A stretch of DNA of 61,534 bases from Comamonadaceae bacterium (GCA_013297875.1 JAAFIW010000026.1:1-61534); one strand, 5' to 3'; numbered from the stretch's first letter, positions 32,024-41,720 are shown. The notes: generated from the sequence alone by a model not told the origin. A program made the numbers and translations.

Positions 32024-33115
32024 TCACGTGTCTTTACTGATCGTGATCGTCGGAAACTTCGCCGAGAAGTCTTTCGCCTGGCCCGCAATCTTCACCGCCA
32101 CCTGCCGCGCCACCGCCTTGTAAATGCCCGCCACTGCGCCCTCAGGGTCGGCCACCACCGTGGGTTTGCCGCTGTCGGCCTGCATGCGGATGTGCATGTC
32201 CAGCGGCAGCGCGCCCAGGTAGTCCATGCTGAATTCCGCCGCCATTTTTTTGCCGCCGTCGGCCCCAAAAATATGCTCGGTGTGGCCGCAGTTGCTGCAC
32301 ACGTGCACGGCCATGTTTTCCACAATGCCCAAAATCGGCACGCCCACTTTTTCAAACATCTTGATGGCCTTGCGCGCATCCAGCAGGGCAATGTCTTGCG
32401 GGGTGGTCACGATGACCGCGCCGGTCAACGGCACGCGCTGGCTCAGGGTCAGCGCGATGTCGCCGGTGCCGGGCGGCATATCCACAATCAAATAGTCCAG
32501 GTTGCCCCAGTTGGTCTGGCGCAGCAGCTGCTCCAGCGCCTGCGTAGCCATAGGGCCGCGCCAGATCATGGCCTGGTCGGGGTCGACCAGAAAGCCAATC
32601 GAAATAACTTCAACACCGTGGTTGGTCAAAGGCTCCATGGTCTTGCCGTCTTCCGACTCGGGCCGCTGCCCGCCCAGGCCCATCATCATGGGCTGGCTGG
32701 GGCCGTAAATGTCAGCGTCGAGCAGGCCCACAGCGGCCCCTTCTGCGGCCAGGGCCAGCGCCAGGTTCACGGCCGTGGTGCTCTTGCCCACACCGCCCTT
32801 GCCCGAGGCCACAGCAATGATGTTTTTCACCTGCGGCAGCAGCGCCACGCCGCGCTGGGCGGCATGGGCGACCACTTGGGTGCTGATGTTGATGGTGACC
32901 CGATCAATGCCGCTGACCGTTTTGGCCGCAGCGGTCAGTTGTTCGCGCAGCGGGGCGTGCTGGCTTTGGGCCGGGTAGCCCAGCACCAGATCAAACGATG
33001 CCTCTGCGCCCTGGACGCGGGCGTTTTTGATGGCACGGGTGGAAACAAAGTCTTTGCCGGTATGGGCATCGACACAGGTGGCAAGGGCGGCGAGCAGCTG
33101 TTCAAGGGTGGGCAT
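32024..33115 (-). CDS. apbC: Mrp/ApbC Fe-S cluster carrier ATPase
   Basis: Predicted 363 residues. An N-terminal MIP18-like domain (1-90) precedes the P-loop domain with the deviant Walker A A-S-G-K-G-G-V-G-K-S-T, the switch region D-A-D-I-Y-G-P-S and D-M-P-P-G-T-G-D. The cluster-binding C-x-x-C is in H-V-C-S-N-C-G-H. It carries and delivers 4Fe-4S clusters in the cytoplasm. Divergent from metG with 86 bp between starts, a pairing widespread in proteobacteria. Confidence 0.93.
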   Translation of the reverse strand: MPTLEQLLAALATCVDAHTGKDFVSTRAIKNARVQGAEASFDLVLGYPAQSQHAPLREQLTAAAKTVSGIDRVTINISTQVVAHAAQRGVALLPQVKNIIAVASGKGGVGKSTTAVNLALALAAEGAAVGLLDADIYGPSQPMMMGLGGQRPESEDGKTMEPLTNHGVEVISIGFLVDPDQAMIWRGPMATQALEQLLRQTNWGNLDYLIVDMPPGTGDIALTLSQRVPLTGAVIVTTPQDIALLDARKAIKMFEKVGVPILGIVENMAVHVCSNCGHTEHIFGADGGKKMAAEFSMDYLGALPLDMHIRMQADSGKPTVVADPEGAVAGIYKAVARQVAVKIAGQAKDFSAKFPTITISKDT

Positions 33116-33201
33116 AAAACTTGGGGTGTAGACAGGAAATGCGACTAAACCAGTGTAGCCACCCTCCTAAAATGATTGGTTGCCCGTTACCTGATAACCA
33201 C

Positions 33202-35316
33202 ATGACCACCTCGCCCCGCAAACTCTTCGTGACCACCGCCCTGCCCTATGCCAACGCGGGGTTTCACATCGGCCACATGATGGAATACATCCAGGCCGAC
33301 ATCTGGGTGCGGTATCAGCGCATGCAGGGGCACGAGGTCAACTTCGTGTGTGCCGACGACACCCACGGCGCGCCCATCATGATTGCCGCTGACAAAGCCG
33401 GTCTGTCGCCCCAGCAGTTTGTGGCCCATATTGCCGCCGGCCGGGCGCAATACTTGAACGGTTTTCACATCAGTTTTGACAACTGGCACAGCACCGACGC
33501 GCCCGAAAACCATGCGCTGGCCCAGCAGATTTACCGCGACTTGAAAAAAGCCGGCCTGATCGCCAGTCGAACGATTGAACAGTTCTTTGACCCCGAAAAG
33601 AACATGTTTTTGCCCGACCGCTACATCAAAGGCGAATGCCCCAATTGCCATGCCAAAGACCAGTATGGCGACAACTGTGAGGTGTGTGGCAAGGTGTACA
33701 GCCCCACGGATTTGATCAACCCGTATTCAGCGTTGAGCGGTGCCAAACCCGAGCTGAAAAACTCCGAGCATTTTTTCTTCACGCTGTCAGACCCGCGCTG
33801 TGTGGCGTTTTTAAACACCTGGATTACCCAAAGCGGCTTGCAATCAGAAGTGGCCAATAAGGTGCGCGAATGGCTGGCACCAGGCGACGATGGCAAGCCC
33901 AAGCTGGGCGACTGGGACATCAGCCGCGATGCGCCCTATTTCGGCATTGAAATTCCCGACTTGCCCGAAGGCACGCCGAAAAAGTATTTTTATGTGTGGC
34001 TGGATGCGCCAGTGGGGTATTTGGCGTCGCTGCAAAACCTGCTGGTCAAACGCGGCGTGGACTACGCGCAGTACATGGCCGACGCAGCTCTGGAGCAATA
34101 CCACTTCATTGGCAAGGACATCATCACTTTCCACACCTTGTTCTGGCCGGCCATGTTGCATTTTTCGGGCCGCAAGGTACCCAATAACGTGTTTGTGCAT
34201 GGTTTTTTGACGGTGAACAACGGCGAGAAGATGAGCAAGAGCCGCAAAACCGGTCTGGATCCGTTGAAGTATCTGGATTTGAAAATGAACCCGCAGTGGC
34301 TGCGCTATTACCTGGCGGCCAAGCTCAATGCCAAAAATGAAGACATTGAATTCAGCGCCGAAGATTTCATGCTGCGGGTTAACAGCGATTTGATTGGCAA
34401 ATACGTCAACCTGGCCAGCCGCGCTGCGCCCTTTGTGCACAAGTATTTCGGCGGTGCGCTGGATGCCAACGAAGTGGCGGTGAAAGGCGGCGGGCCGCTG
34501 GAGTGGAGTAATTTCAATATTCAAATCAGCGACGCTTACAACGCCCGTGAATATGGCAAGGCCGTGCGCCTGACCATGGCGTTTATCGACCAGGTGAACG
34601 AGTACTTTGACAGCCAGAAGCCCTGGAACCTGGCCAAAACGGTAGACACCGACGCCGCCCAAAAAGCCCAGTTGCACCAGGTCGTGAGCCGCTGCCTGAT
34701 TGCGTTTTGGCGCGTCAGCATCTGCCTGAAACCCATCCTGCCCGCACTGGTAGCGCAGGTCGAGGCCTTGTTTGAAACGCCCGACCTGCAGTGGGCTGAC
34801 TTTGACGGCTCAGCCGGGCGCTTTCCGACGCGGATTCAGCCCTACCAACACCTGATGCAGCGCGTAGACATCAAGCAGCTTGAGGCACTGTTTGAGCCAC
34901 CAGCCCATGTAGAACCTGCTCAACCAGCTATCGAAACCGTAGCACCTCAAGACCCTGGCGGCGAGCCCATCGCGCCCACCATCAGCATCGACGACTTCGC
35001 CAAGATCGACCTGCGCATCGCCAAAATCGTCAACTGCGAGCCCGTGCAAGGCTCCACCAAGCTGCTGCGCCTGACGCTGGACGTGGGCGAGGCCGAGATG
35101 CGTAACGTCTTCAGCGGCATCGCCAGCGCCTACCAACCCCAAGACCTGATCGGCAAACACACGGTGATGGTGGCCAACCTGGCACCGCGCAAGATGAAAT
35201 TCGGCATCAGCCAGGGCATGGTGCTGGCCGCCAGCCATGGGGATGAGAAGGCCAATCCAGGTATTTACGTACTAGAGCCCGGCACGGGGGCGTTGCCGGG
35301 GATGCGGGTGCGCTGA
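33202..35316 (+). CDS. metG: methionyl-tRNA synthetase
   Basis: Predicted 704 residues. Charges tRNA-Met with methionine. The class I signature appears as [13 protein letters not shown] and K-M-S-K-S. A four-Cys zinc knuckle (C-P-N-C...C-E-V-C) sits at about 147-164. The anticodon-binding region follows. Residues about 590-704 are the CsaA-like tRNA-binding dimerisation domain. The linker at about 567-581 ([12 protein letters not shown]) is encoded by a family A repeat. The ATG at 33202 places the first motif at the usual distance. Confidence 0.95.
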   Translation: MTTSPRKLFVTTALPYANAGFHIGHMMEYIQADIWVRYQRMQGHEVNFVCADDTHGAPIMIAADKAGLSPQQFVAHIAAGRAQYLNGFHISFDNWHSTDAPENHALAQQIYRDLKKAGLIASRTIEQFFDPEKNMFLPDRYIKGECPNCHAKDQYGDNCEVCGKVYSPTDLINPYSALSGAKPELKNSEHFFFTLSDPRCVAFLNTWITQSGLQSEVANKVREWLAPGDDGKPKLGDWDISRDAPYFGIEIPDLPEGTPKKYFYVWLDAPVGYLASLQNLLVKRGVDYAQYMADAALEQYHFIGKDIITFHTLFWPAMLHFSGRKVPNNVFVHGFLTVNNGEKMSKSRKTGLDPLKYLDLKMNPQWLRYYLAAKLNAKNEDIEFSAEDFMLRVNSDLIGKYVNLASRAAPFVHKYFGGALDANEVAVKGGGPLEWSNFNIQISDAYNAREYGKAVRLTMAFIDQVNEYFDSQKPWNLAKTVDTDAAQKAQLHQVVSRCLIAFWRVSICLKPILPALVAQVEALFETPDLQWADFDGSAGRFPTRIQPYQHLMQRVDIKQLEALFEPPAHVEPAQPAIETVAPQDPGGEPIAPTISIDDFAKIDLRIAKIVNCEPVQGSTKLLRLTLDVGEAEMRNVFSGIASAYQPQDLIGKHTVMVANLAPRKMKFGISQGMVLAASHGDEKANPGIYVLEPGTGALPGMRVR
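34902..34944 (-). repeat. family A dispersed repeat, copy 12, inside metG
   Basis: AGCCCATGTAGAACCTGCTC then AACCAGCTATCGAAACCGTAGC; a slightly drifted copy in the linker between anticodon-binding and tRNA-binding domains. Confidence 0.75.
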
Positions 35317-35477
35317 GCCGATGAACGCTCGGGCAGGTTCCCTAATTTCAAGGTCGGCTACACAAAAAAGCGCTTAGCGCATAAAATCAGAGGCTTTTCG
35401 CGTACTGGGCTTGGCAGGTTCGAAGACATCATCTTTTTCCAAGCATCACCCCTGACGTAATGGCAACTAGGAGCTAA
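35317..35477. other. intergenic region between metG and infA
   Basis: No gene or tRNA fold seen. AAGCGCTTAGCGC near 35368 is a small near-palindrome. TAGGAGCT before 35478 is the infA ribosome-binding site. Confidence 0.5.
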
Positions 35478-35738
35478 ATGGCAAAGGAAGAACTGATTGA
35501 AATGGGCGGCTTGGTCACCGAGGTGCTGCCCGACTCGCGTTTTCGCGTCACGCTGGACAACGGCCACGAGCTGGTGGCCTATACCGGCGGCAAGATGCGC
35601 AAGAACCACATCCGCATTCTGGCGGGTGACAAGGTGTCGCTGGAACTGTCGCCCTACGACCTGACCAAGGGCCGCATCATGTTCCGCCACCTGGCTGGCC
35701 GCGGGCCCGCCCCCAGCAGCGCACCGCGCAAGTACTGA
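35478..35738 (+). CDS. infA: translation initiation factor IF-1
   Basis: Predicted 86 residues, an S1/OB-fold protein of the small ribosomal subunit A site. Near-complete IF-1 sequence: [34 protein letters not shown] and D-L-T-K-G-R-I. It carries a C-terminal extension with Pro/Ser compared with the 72-residue E. coli protein. It is not in a ribosomal-protein operon, so it is probably the second infA paralogue that betaproteobacteria often have. Confidence 0.93.
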   Translation: MAKEELIEMGGLVTEVLPDSRFRVTLDNGHELVAYTGGKMRKNHIRILAGDKVSLELSPYDLTKGRIMFRHLAGRGPAPSSAPRKY

Positions 35739-35747
35739 AGTTGCGCC

Positions 35748-37028
35748 ATGGCTGCGCGCAAGATGCCTCCATCCCCGCGCGCAGCCATCCGGCCAGCGGC
35801 AACGGCGACTCGAACGCCTGGCCACCTGCGCGCAACCGACGCGCAAGGCTTGGTCAAACTCGTCACGCAAGCCACGGTGGGCGTGACCGACATCGCCGAA
35901 AACCTTCACCACTCGGTGTTGCGCAGCATGGGTTTGGTGTGTCAGGCAACCGACCCCGATGCCAAGCGCAGCGGCGGCATCTCTGGCTTGGTGTATGGCA
36001 GCGTGCGCGGCATCACCCGGCTGGTTGGCAAAGGTCTGGATGCCGCCTTGACGGCCTTAAGTCCGTTTGTAGACCCCTCGTCCGACGACACGGCCACCTC
36101 CTCGCCTGAACGCCTGGCGGTACTGGCCGCCCTGAACGGCGTGCTGGGCGATCAACTGGCGGCCAGCGGCAACCCACTGGCCACGCCCATGCAGCTCTTG
36201 CACCAAGGCCAGTTGCTGCCGCCGCAAGGCCCGGTGGGCGGTAAGTTACTGTTGCTGATACACGGCCTGTGCATGAACGATGTGCAATGGCTGCGCGAGG
36301 GGCATGACCACGGCACCCATCTGGCTGGGCACCTGGGCTACACGCCGATTTACCTGCGCTACAACACGGGTCAACACACGTCCGTCAATGGCCTGGAACT
36401 GGCCTTGCAATTGCAGCAGTTGCAGGCGCAGTGGCCGGTTCCCATCACGTCCATCACCCTGTTGGTGCACAGCATGGGCGGGCTGGTCGCGCGCAGCGCC
36501 TGCCAACAGGCCGCGCTGGCTGGCCACAGCTGGCTGCAGCAGGTCGACAAACTGGTGTTTCTGGGCACCCCGCACCACGGCGCGCCACTGGAAAAAGCGG
36601 GCAACTGGGTCGACGTGTTGCTGGGCAGCAACCGCTGGAGCGCACCATTTGCGAAGTTGGCGCAAATCAGAAGCAGCGGCATCACCGACCTGCGCTACGG
36701 CCATGTGCTGGATGCGCACTGGCATGGCAAGGACCGTTTTCGCCGCTCGCCCGACAAGCGCACGCCGCTGCCACTGCCCGACGGTGTGGCCTGCTACACC
36801 GTGGCCGCCACCATCGCTGCCAAACGCAGCCCGCTGCAAGATCGTTTGATGGGCGACGGCCTGGTGCCGCTGCCCAGCGCGCTGGGCGAGCACCCCGATG
36901 CCGCCCAGTGCTTGCAGTTCCACGCCGACCAGCAGTTTGTGGCCTACGGCTGCAACCACATGCAGTTGCTCAGCCAACCGCAGGTGGCGCAGCAGTTGGT
37001 GGTGTGGCTTGGCAAGTCCGGAACCTGA
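35748..37028 (+). CDS. alpha/beta hydrolase, PGAP1/lipase-like
   Basis: Predicted 426 residues. A basic, Ala/Pro-rich start and a helical region (about 40-150) precede the hydrolase core: L-L-L-I-H-G-L-C-M-N-D, nucleophile elbow V-H-S-M-G-G-L, then L-G-T-P-H-H-G-A-P. An acidic residue in M-G-D-G-L-V-P and His in C-N-H-M-Q-L complete a triad. The T-P-H-H-G stretch is typical of triacylglycerol lipases and PGAP1-like esterases. No clear signal peptide. Probable lipid or polyester hydrolase; substrate unproven. Confidence 0.78.
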   Translation: MAARKMPPSPRAAIRPAATATRTPGHLRATDAQGLVKLVTQATVGVTDIAENLHHSVLRSMGLVCQATDPDAKRSGGISGLVYGSVRGITRLVGKGLDAALTALSPFVDPSSDDTATSSPERLAVLAALNGVLGDQLAASGNPLATPMQLLHQGQLLPPQGPVGGKLLLLIHGLCMNDVQWLREGHDHGTHLAGHLGYTPIYLRYNTGQHTSVNGLELALQLQQLQAQWPVPITSITLLVHSMGGLVARSACQQAALAGHSWLQQVDKLVFLGTPHHGAPLEKAGNWVDVLLGSNRWSAPFAKLAQIRSSGITDLRYGHVLDAHWHGKDRFRRSPDKRTPLPLPDGVACYTVAATIAAKRSPLQDRLMGDGLVPLPSALGEHPDAAQCLQFHADQQFVAYGCNHMQLLSQPQVAQQLVVWLGKSGT

Positions 37029-37105
37029 TGGCACCACCATTGCGCCGGGACCTGCAAGCGCGATAGACTGAATCGGCATCTTCACCACCATCTAGGAAAC
37101 TCACC

Positions 37106-37801
37106 ATGCGCAAACTTGGCTACCTGGCATTGACCGCTTCCGCATTGGCGCTACTGGGCGCCTGCACCACACCCACCACCCCAACCAGCTCCGCCCCAGC
37201 CACCGGCCCCATGAGCTTTTTCATCTCCAGCACGGGCAGTGGCAAGGGTGCCGATCTGGGCGGCCTGGCGGGTGCCGATTCGCTGTGCCAGCGCCTGGCC
37301 AGCGCCGCTGGGGGCAGCGCCAAAACCTGGCGCGCCTACCTGAGCACACCGCCCACATTTGCATCGGGCACCACGCCAGCAGTTGCTGCCATCAACGCCC
37401 GCGACCGCATCGGCGCAGGCCCCTGGTTCAACGCCAAGGGCGTGCTGATTGCCCGTGACCTCGAGAATCTGCACAACGGCAACAACCTCAGCAAAGACAC
37501 GGCGCTGGACGAGCGCGGCAACGTGGTCAAAGGCCGGGGCGACACACCCAATGAGCACGACATCCTGACCGGCTCGCGCGCCGATGGCACGGCCTTCGCG
37601 CCGCAAACCGACACCACCTGCAAATCGTGGACAAGCTCGACCGACGGCTCGGCCATCGTGGGCCACCACGACCGCACGGGCCCCTTGCCCGAGAATTGGG
37701 CCAAGTCATGGAACTTCTCGCACCAGTCCGCCGGCTGCAGTCAGGAAGCGCTGGTGCGCACTGGCGGCTCGGGGCGTTTGTATTGCTTCGCGACGAACTG
37801 A
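37106..37801 (+). CDS. lipoprotein with endostatin-like (C-type lectin fold) domain
   Basis: Predicted 231 residues. A type II signal peptide ends in the lipobox L-L-G-A-C, so Cys20 is probably lipidated. A Thr/Pro/Ser linker follows. The C-terminal 190 residues have the arrangement F-I-S-S-T-G...L-C-Q-R-L-A...T-W-R-A-Y-L-S, then R-I-G-x-G-P-W-F-N, a T-C-K-S-W-T-S and a final C-S...G-G-S-G-R-L-Y-C-F-A. That pattern recalls the endostatin/collagen XVIII fold seen in some bacterial surface proteins. Role unknown; ligand binding at the outer membrane is likely. Confidence 0.7.
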   Translation: MRKLGYLALTASALALLGACTTPTTPTSSAPATGPMSFFISSTGSGKGADLGGLAGADSLCQRLASAAGGSAKTWRAYLSTPPTFASGTTPAVAAINARDRIGAGPWFNAKGVLIARDLENLHNGNNLSKDTALDERGNVVKGRGDTPNEHDILTGSRADGTAFAPQTDTTCKSWTSSTDGSAIVGHHDRTGPLPENWAKSWNFSHQSAGCSQEALVRTGGSGRLYCFATN

Positions 37802-37838
37802 TTAACCCGGTCACCCGGAGGTAGACGATACCGGGAAT

Positions 37839-37861
37839 GGCCGCGCTGAAAAAGCGCGGCC
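37839..37861 (+). other. GC-rich hairpin upstream of the rhomboid gene
   Basis: GGCCGCGCT / AGCGCGGCC form a perfect 9-bp stem with a 5-nt loop. No T-tract follows, so it may be a weak terminator for the lipoprotein gene or an mRNA structure. Confidence 0.45.
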
Positions 37862-37880
37862 TGTCCGCTACAGGAAACTA

Positions 37881-38480
37881 ATGAGCCGGTTTTTTCAAAC
37901 ACTCAAAGAAAAATCCAAAGAAATTTTGATCATTCATTTCTTTGTTTTTGTACCCATGTGGGCTGTTTTCCTGGTGAATTATTTCCTGCTCAACAATTCA
38001 CTGAATAACTGGGGCATTCACCCCAGAGATATTTCCTTTGCGGGCTTGATTGGCGTGGCCACATCCTGGATGCTGCATGCCAATTTTCTGCACATCGCAG
38101 GCAACAGCGCCGTTCTCTTTCCCTTGCTGCTGATGGTGTGCCTGCTTGAAAAAACCCCCACGCGGCATCTGGCAGCACTTGTTTTGGTCTCTGGCTTGTT
38201 CACCTGGCTGCTAGGCATGCCCAACTCGGTTCACGTGGGCGCCAGCGGGCTGATTTTCGCGCTGTTTGGTTATATTATTGCCTCGTTGTTTATCGGCAAG
38301 AATTATTTGTATTTGATACCGGTTATCGTAATCGGTTATTTTTATTGGCAAAGCCTGCTTCAGGGGCTGATTCCCCAAAAAGAGATTTCATTTTCAGCCC
38401 ATTTTGGTGGGTTTGTGGGTGGTTTTATCATTGGGTCCTTCATCCACAAGAAGAGCCAAAGTACTTCCAGGATCAAGTAA
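37881..38480 (+). CDS. rhomboid-family intramembrane serine protease
   Basis: Predicted 199 residues with about six membrane helices. Rhomboid hallmarks: H-A-N-F-L-H-I-A-G-N (helix 2 His and Asn), the nucleophile G-A-S-G and the partner His in F-S-A-H-F-G-G-F-V-G-G. It cleaves other membrane proteins within the bilayer. Codon use is more AT-rich than the neighbours. Ends in an 8-nt tail-to-tail overlap with the GNAT gene. Confidence 0.88.
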   Translation: MSRFFQTLKEKSKEILIIHFFVFVPMWAVFLVNYFLLNNSLNNWGIHPRDISFAGLIGVATSWMLHANFLHIAGNSAVLFPLLLMVCLLEKTPTRHLAALVLVSGLFTWLLGMPNSVHVGASGLIFALFGYIIASLFIGKNYLYLIPVIVIGYFYWQSLLQGLIPQKEISFSAHFGGFVGGFIIGSFIHKKSQSTSRIK

Positions 38481-38934
38481 TTAGAGCCGTGGTCATGAAC
38501 ACACTGTACGGATCCAGCACATAGCCCTCAAACGGGCCGCATTCCACAAATCCAAACCGCGCATACAGCCTGCGCGCCGGCTCAAACTCCGGCTGCGAGC
38601 CGGTTTCCAGGCTCAGCCGCTGGTAGCCGCGCTGGCGCGCCACCTGCACGATGTGCTGCAGCAACTGCGCTGCCGCACCCCGGCGCAAAAAAGCTGTGGC
38701 GGTGCGCATGGACTTCACCTCGGCGTGCACCGCACTGAGTTCTTTCAGCGCGCCGCAGCCACACAGCGCGTCGCCTTCCCAGGCCGTCCAAAAGCTGATC
38801 TGCGGTTGCCGCAGCGCAGCCAGATCCAACGCATGCATGCTTTCGGGCGGCGACAGCGCATTCATGCTTTGCAGGTGTTCGTTCAGCAGTTGCGCAATCT
38901 CGGGGCCGCGCAGATCGTCCAGTCGAATGATCAT
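38473..38934 (-). CDS. GNAT-family N-acetyltransferase
   Basis: Predicted 153 residues. V-K-S-M-R-T followed by F-L-R-R-G-A-A-A-Q-L-L holds the acetyl-CoA pyrophosphate loop (R-R-G-A-A). The end Y-A-R-F-G-F-V-E-C is typical, similar to YafP/PhnO-like enzymes. Substrate unknown. Convergent with the rhomboid gene. Confidence 0.82.
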   Translation of the reverse strand: MIIRLDDLRGPEIAQLLNEHLQSMNALSPPESMHALDLAALRQPQISFWTAWEGDALCGCGALKELSAVHAEVKSMRTATAFLRRGAAAQLLQHIVQVARQRGYQRLSLETGSQPEFEPARRLYARFGFVECGPFEGYVLDPYSVFMTTALIT

Positions 38935-39045
38935 TTTGGAATTCTTTGGGTTGTGTTGATCTGCGCTCGGGTTAGCACCGATCCCAGATCAATCAAATCA
39001 GCATAAATTCGTTATCACAAATAAGTAAACGCAACCGATCTGGAT

Positions 39046-39840
39046 ATGACCACACCGAGCACACAAGCCAATTTAACCGACCTGTCCGTCCAGCACCAAA
39101 ACCAGGTAGCCATCATCACGCTGCGCCGCGCACACAAACGCAATGCGCTCAGCGATGCCTTGGTGTTAGGCCTTGAATATGCGTTCAGCCACTTGCCAGA
39201 AGGCACGCGGGCGGCGGTGTTGGTGGGCGACGGTAACCATTTTTGTGCCGGCCTGGACTTGAGCGAGATTCAGGCGCGCGACACGGTAGCCGGGCTGCAG
39301 CACTCGCGCATGTGGCACCGGGCGCTGAACGCAATTGAAAAAGGCAGCGTGCCCGTGGTGGCGGCGCTGCACGGCGCGGTGGTGGGCGGTGGCATGGAGC
39401 TGGCCAGCAGTTGCCACATTCGGGTGGCAGACGAGACAGCGTTTTTTGCGTTCCCTGAAGGCTCGCGCGGCATTTTTGTCGGTGGCGGCGGCTCGGTGCG
39501 GGCACCCAAATTGATTGGCGAGCACCGCATGCTGGACATGATGCTGACCGGCCGCGTCTACCCCGCCAAAGAGGCCGTGCCGATTGGGTTTGCTCAGTAT
39601 TTGGTAGTGCCTGGTGCAGCGTTGGCGAAGGCCGTCGAGCTCGCCCAGCGCATTGCCAGCAACGCACCCATGACCAACTACGCGCTGATGCATGCGCTGC
39701 CACGCATCTGCGAGCAAAGCGCCGACCATGGGTTTTTCACTGAGGCGCTGATGGCCAGCATTGTGGAAACCGCTCCCGAGGCGCGCGCGCGGGTGACTGA
39801 GTTTTTAGAGGGGCGTGGGCCCAAAGTAAAAGTGAGCTAG
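39046..39840 (+). CDS. enoyl-CoA hydratase/isomerase (crotonase) family protein
   Basis: Predicted 264 residues. The crotonase signature is present: N-A-L-S-D-A-L, H-F-C-A-G-L-D-L (oxyanion hole), A-L-H-G-A-V-V-G-G-G-M-E-L-A and the catalytic-region F-P-E-G. The following gene starts 2 nt after the stop and encodes feruloyl-CoA synthase, so it probably hydrates or cleaves the feruloyl-CoA side chain, or a downstream acyl-CoA. Whether it is the true hydratase-lyase cannot be decided from sequence alone. Confidence 0.85.
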   Translation: MTTPSTQANLTDLSVQHQNQVAIITLRRAHKRNALSDALVLGLEYAFSHLPEGTRAAVLVGDGNHFCAGLDLSEIQARDTVAGLQHSRMWHRALNAIEKGSVPVVAALHGAVVGGGMELASSCHIRVADETAFFAFPEGSRGIFVGGGGSVRAPKLIGEHRMLDMMLTGRVYPAKEAVPIGFAQYLVVPGAALAKAVELAQRIASNAPMTNYALMHALPRICEQSADHGFFTEALMASIVETAPEARARVTEFLEGRGPKVKVS

Positions 39841-39842
39841 CC

Positions 39843-41720
39843 ATGACGGCCGCCCGCTACCGCGATTTCACCTTCGGCGTGACCCGTGCGGTGAAAACCG
39901 AGCGCAACGGCCACACCTATTTGCAGGCCGAGCAGCCGCTGCAAACCTACCCGCCGCGCATCACCGACCGGCTGCAACACTGGGCTGCCACCGCGCCAGA
40001 CCGCCTGTGGATCGCGCGGCGCGTTGCGGGTGGCGATGGCTGGCACGCCATCACCTACGGCCAGGCCTGGCAGCAGGCGCGCAGCATAGGCCAGGCGCTG
40101 CTCAACCGCGGGCTGGGTGCCGAAAAACCGGTGGTCATCCTGAGTGAAAACAGCTTGAACCATGCGCTGCTGGCGCTGGGTTGCCTGATGGTGGGCGTGC
40201 CGTATTGCAGCGTGTCGCCCGCCTACAGCCTGATGAGCCAGACCCACGACAAGCTGCGCCATGTGCTGGCCACGCTCACGCCGGGCCTGGTTTACGCCAG
40301 CGACTGGGCGCGCTATGGCCAAGCGATTGAAGCGGCGCTTGCACCAGGCACTGAGGTTGCTACTGATTTAGTAGCTGCTCGAGCAAGTAATCTCTGGGCT
40401 ACCACCGGTTTTGACTCATTTTTGGCCACTTCAGCCACGACGGACGTCGATACCGCCTTGCAGGCAACAGGCGCCGACACCATCGCCAAATTTCTCTTCA
40501 CCAGCGGCTCCACCAAGCTGCCCAAAGCCGTGATCAACACCCACGGCATGTGGTGCGCCAACCAGCAGCAAATCATCCAGTCCATGCCCGCGCTCGCACA
40601 CGAGCCGGTGCTGGTGGACTGGCTGCCCTGGAACCACACCTTTGGCGGCAACCACAACTTTGGCCTGGTGCTGTACAACGGCGGCAGCCTGTACATCGAC
40701 GATGGCAAGCCCACCCCCGCGCTGATGCACGAAACCCTGCGCAACCTGCGCGAGGTCGCGCCCACGGCCTATTTCAATGTGCCCACCGGCTTTGAAGCCA
40801 TTGCTCAGGCCATGAAAACGGATGCGGTGCTGCGAAAAAACCTGCTGTCGCGCGTCAAACTGTTTTTCTACGCCGGCGCTGCGCTGGCCCAGCCGGTGTG
40901 GGACAGCCTGTTTGACAGCCAGGAGCGCGAAATCGGCCAGCGCGTAGTGATGGGCACCGGCCTGGGCATGACCGAAAGCGGCCCCTATGGCCTGTTTGTG
41001 ACCCACCCCGGCGTGAAGGCCGGCGACCTGGGTTTGCCCACGCCGGGTTTGCAGCTGAAACTGGTGCGCACCGACGGCAAAACCGAGGTGCGCTACCGCG
41101 GCCCCAACGTCACACCGGGGTATTGGAGAAATGAGGATGCAACGACCGAAGCCTTCGACGAAGAAGGCTTTTTCTGCACCGGCGATGCGGTGCAGTGGAT
41201 CGACGAAACCGACATCCACCAAGGCCTTAAGTTTGATGGCCGCATCGCCGAAGATTTCAAGCTGGCCACCGGCACGTTTGTGAGCGTAGGCCCGCTGCGC
41301 GCCAAAATCATCGCCGCCGGTGCGCCCTATGTGCAAGACGTGGTGCTCACCGGCATCAACTTGCATGAAGTCGGCGCGCTGATTTTCCCGACTCAATCGG
41401 TGCGCGCGCTGGCCAATTTGCCAGCTGATGCGCCACTGCAGCAGATGCTGCAAAGCGCAGCCGTGCAGGCCCACTTTCAGCAGTTGCTCAACACCCTGGC
41501 CAACAGCGCCACCGGCAGCGCCAGCCGCATCGCCCGAGCGCACCTGATGCACCAGCCGCCCAACATCGACCAAGGCGAGGTCACCGACAAAGGCTCCATC
41601 AACCAGCGCGCGGTGTTGCAGCACCGGGCTGATCTGGTTCAATTGCTGCACAGCGGCGGCCTGCCCTTCACCCTGCAACCCCAATCCCCCGCCCTACTTC
41701 AACCAGGAGACACACCATGA
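39843..41720 (+). CDS. fcs: feruloyl-CoA synthase
   Basis: Predicted 625-residue AMP-forming acyl-CoA ligase. The P-loop F-T-S-G-S-T-K-L-P-K and the adenylate motif in G-T-G-L-G-M-T-E-S-G are seen, with the C-terminal hinge G-R-I-A-E-D-F-K-L. The sequence W-L-P-W-N-H-T-F-G-G-N-H-N-F-G is characteristic of the Fcs group. It activates ferulic or related hydroxycinnamic acids with ATP and CoA. A family A repeat encodes residues about 173-186 (T-D-L-V-A-A-R-A-S-N). Overlaps the Bug-receptor gene by 4 nt. Confidence 0.88.
   Translation: MTAARYRDFTFGVTRAVKTERNGHTYLQAEQPLQTYPPRITDRLQHWAATAPDRLWIARRVAGGDGWHAITYGQAWQQARSIGQALLNRGLGAEKPVVILSENSLNHALLALGCLMVGVPYCSVSPAYSLMSQTHDKLRHVLATLTPGLVYASDWARYGQAIEAALAPGTEVATDLVAARASNLWATTGFDSFLATSATTDVDTALQATGADTIAKFLFTSGSTKLPKAVINTHGMWCANQQQIIQSMPALAHEPVLVDWLPWNHTFGGNHNFGLVLYNGGSLYIDDGKPTPALMHETLRNLREVAPTAYFNVPTGFEAIAQAMKTDAVLRKNLLSRVKLFFYAGAALAQPVWDSLFDSQEREIGQRVVMGTGLGMTESGPYGLFVTHPGVKAGDLGLPTPGLQLKLVRTDGKTEVRYRGPNVTPGYWRNEDATTEAFDEEGFFCTGDAVQWIDETDIHQGLKFDGRIAEDFKLATGTFVSVGPLRAKIIAAGAPYVQDVVLTGINLHEVGALIFPTQSVRALANLPADAPLQQMLQSAAVQAHFQQLLNTLANSATGSASRIARAHLMHQPPNIDQGEVTDKGSINQRAVLQHRADLVQLLHSGGLPFTLQPQSPALLQPGDTP
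40359..40400 (+). repeat. family A dispersed repeat, copy 13, inside fcs
   Basis: GCTACTGATTTAGTAGCTGC then TCGAGCAAGTAATCTCTGGGCT; it keeps both stems and the GGGCT tail, read in frame through the synthetase. Confidence 0.8.

Noticed and set aside
35400-35430. GGTTCGAAG as a possible tRNA T-loop
   Set aside because: No acceptor, D or anticodon stem can be formed around it.
38935-39045. Small gene between GNAT and crotonase genes
   Set aside because: No frame with start signal; it only holds the divergent promoters.
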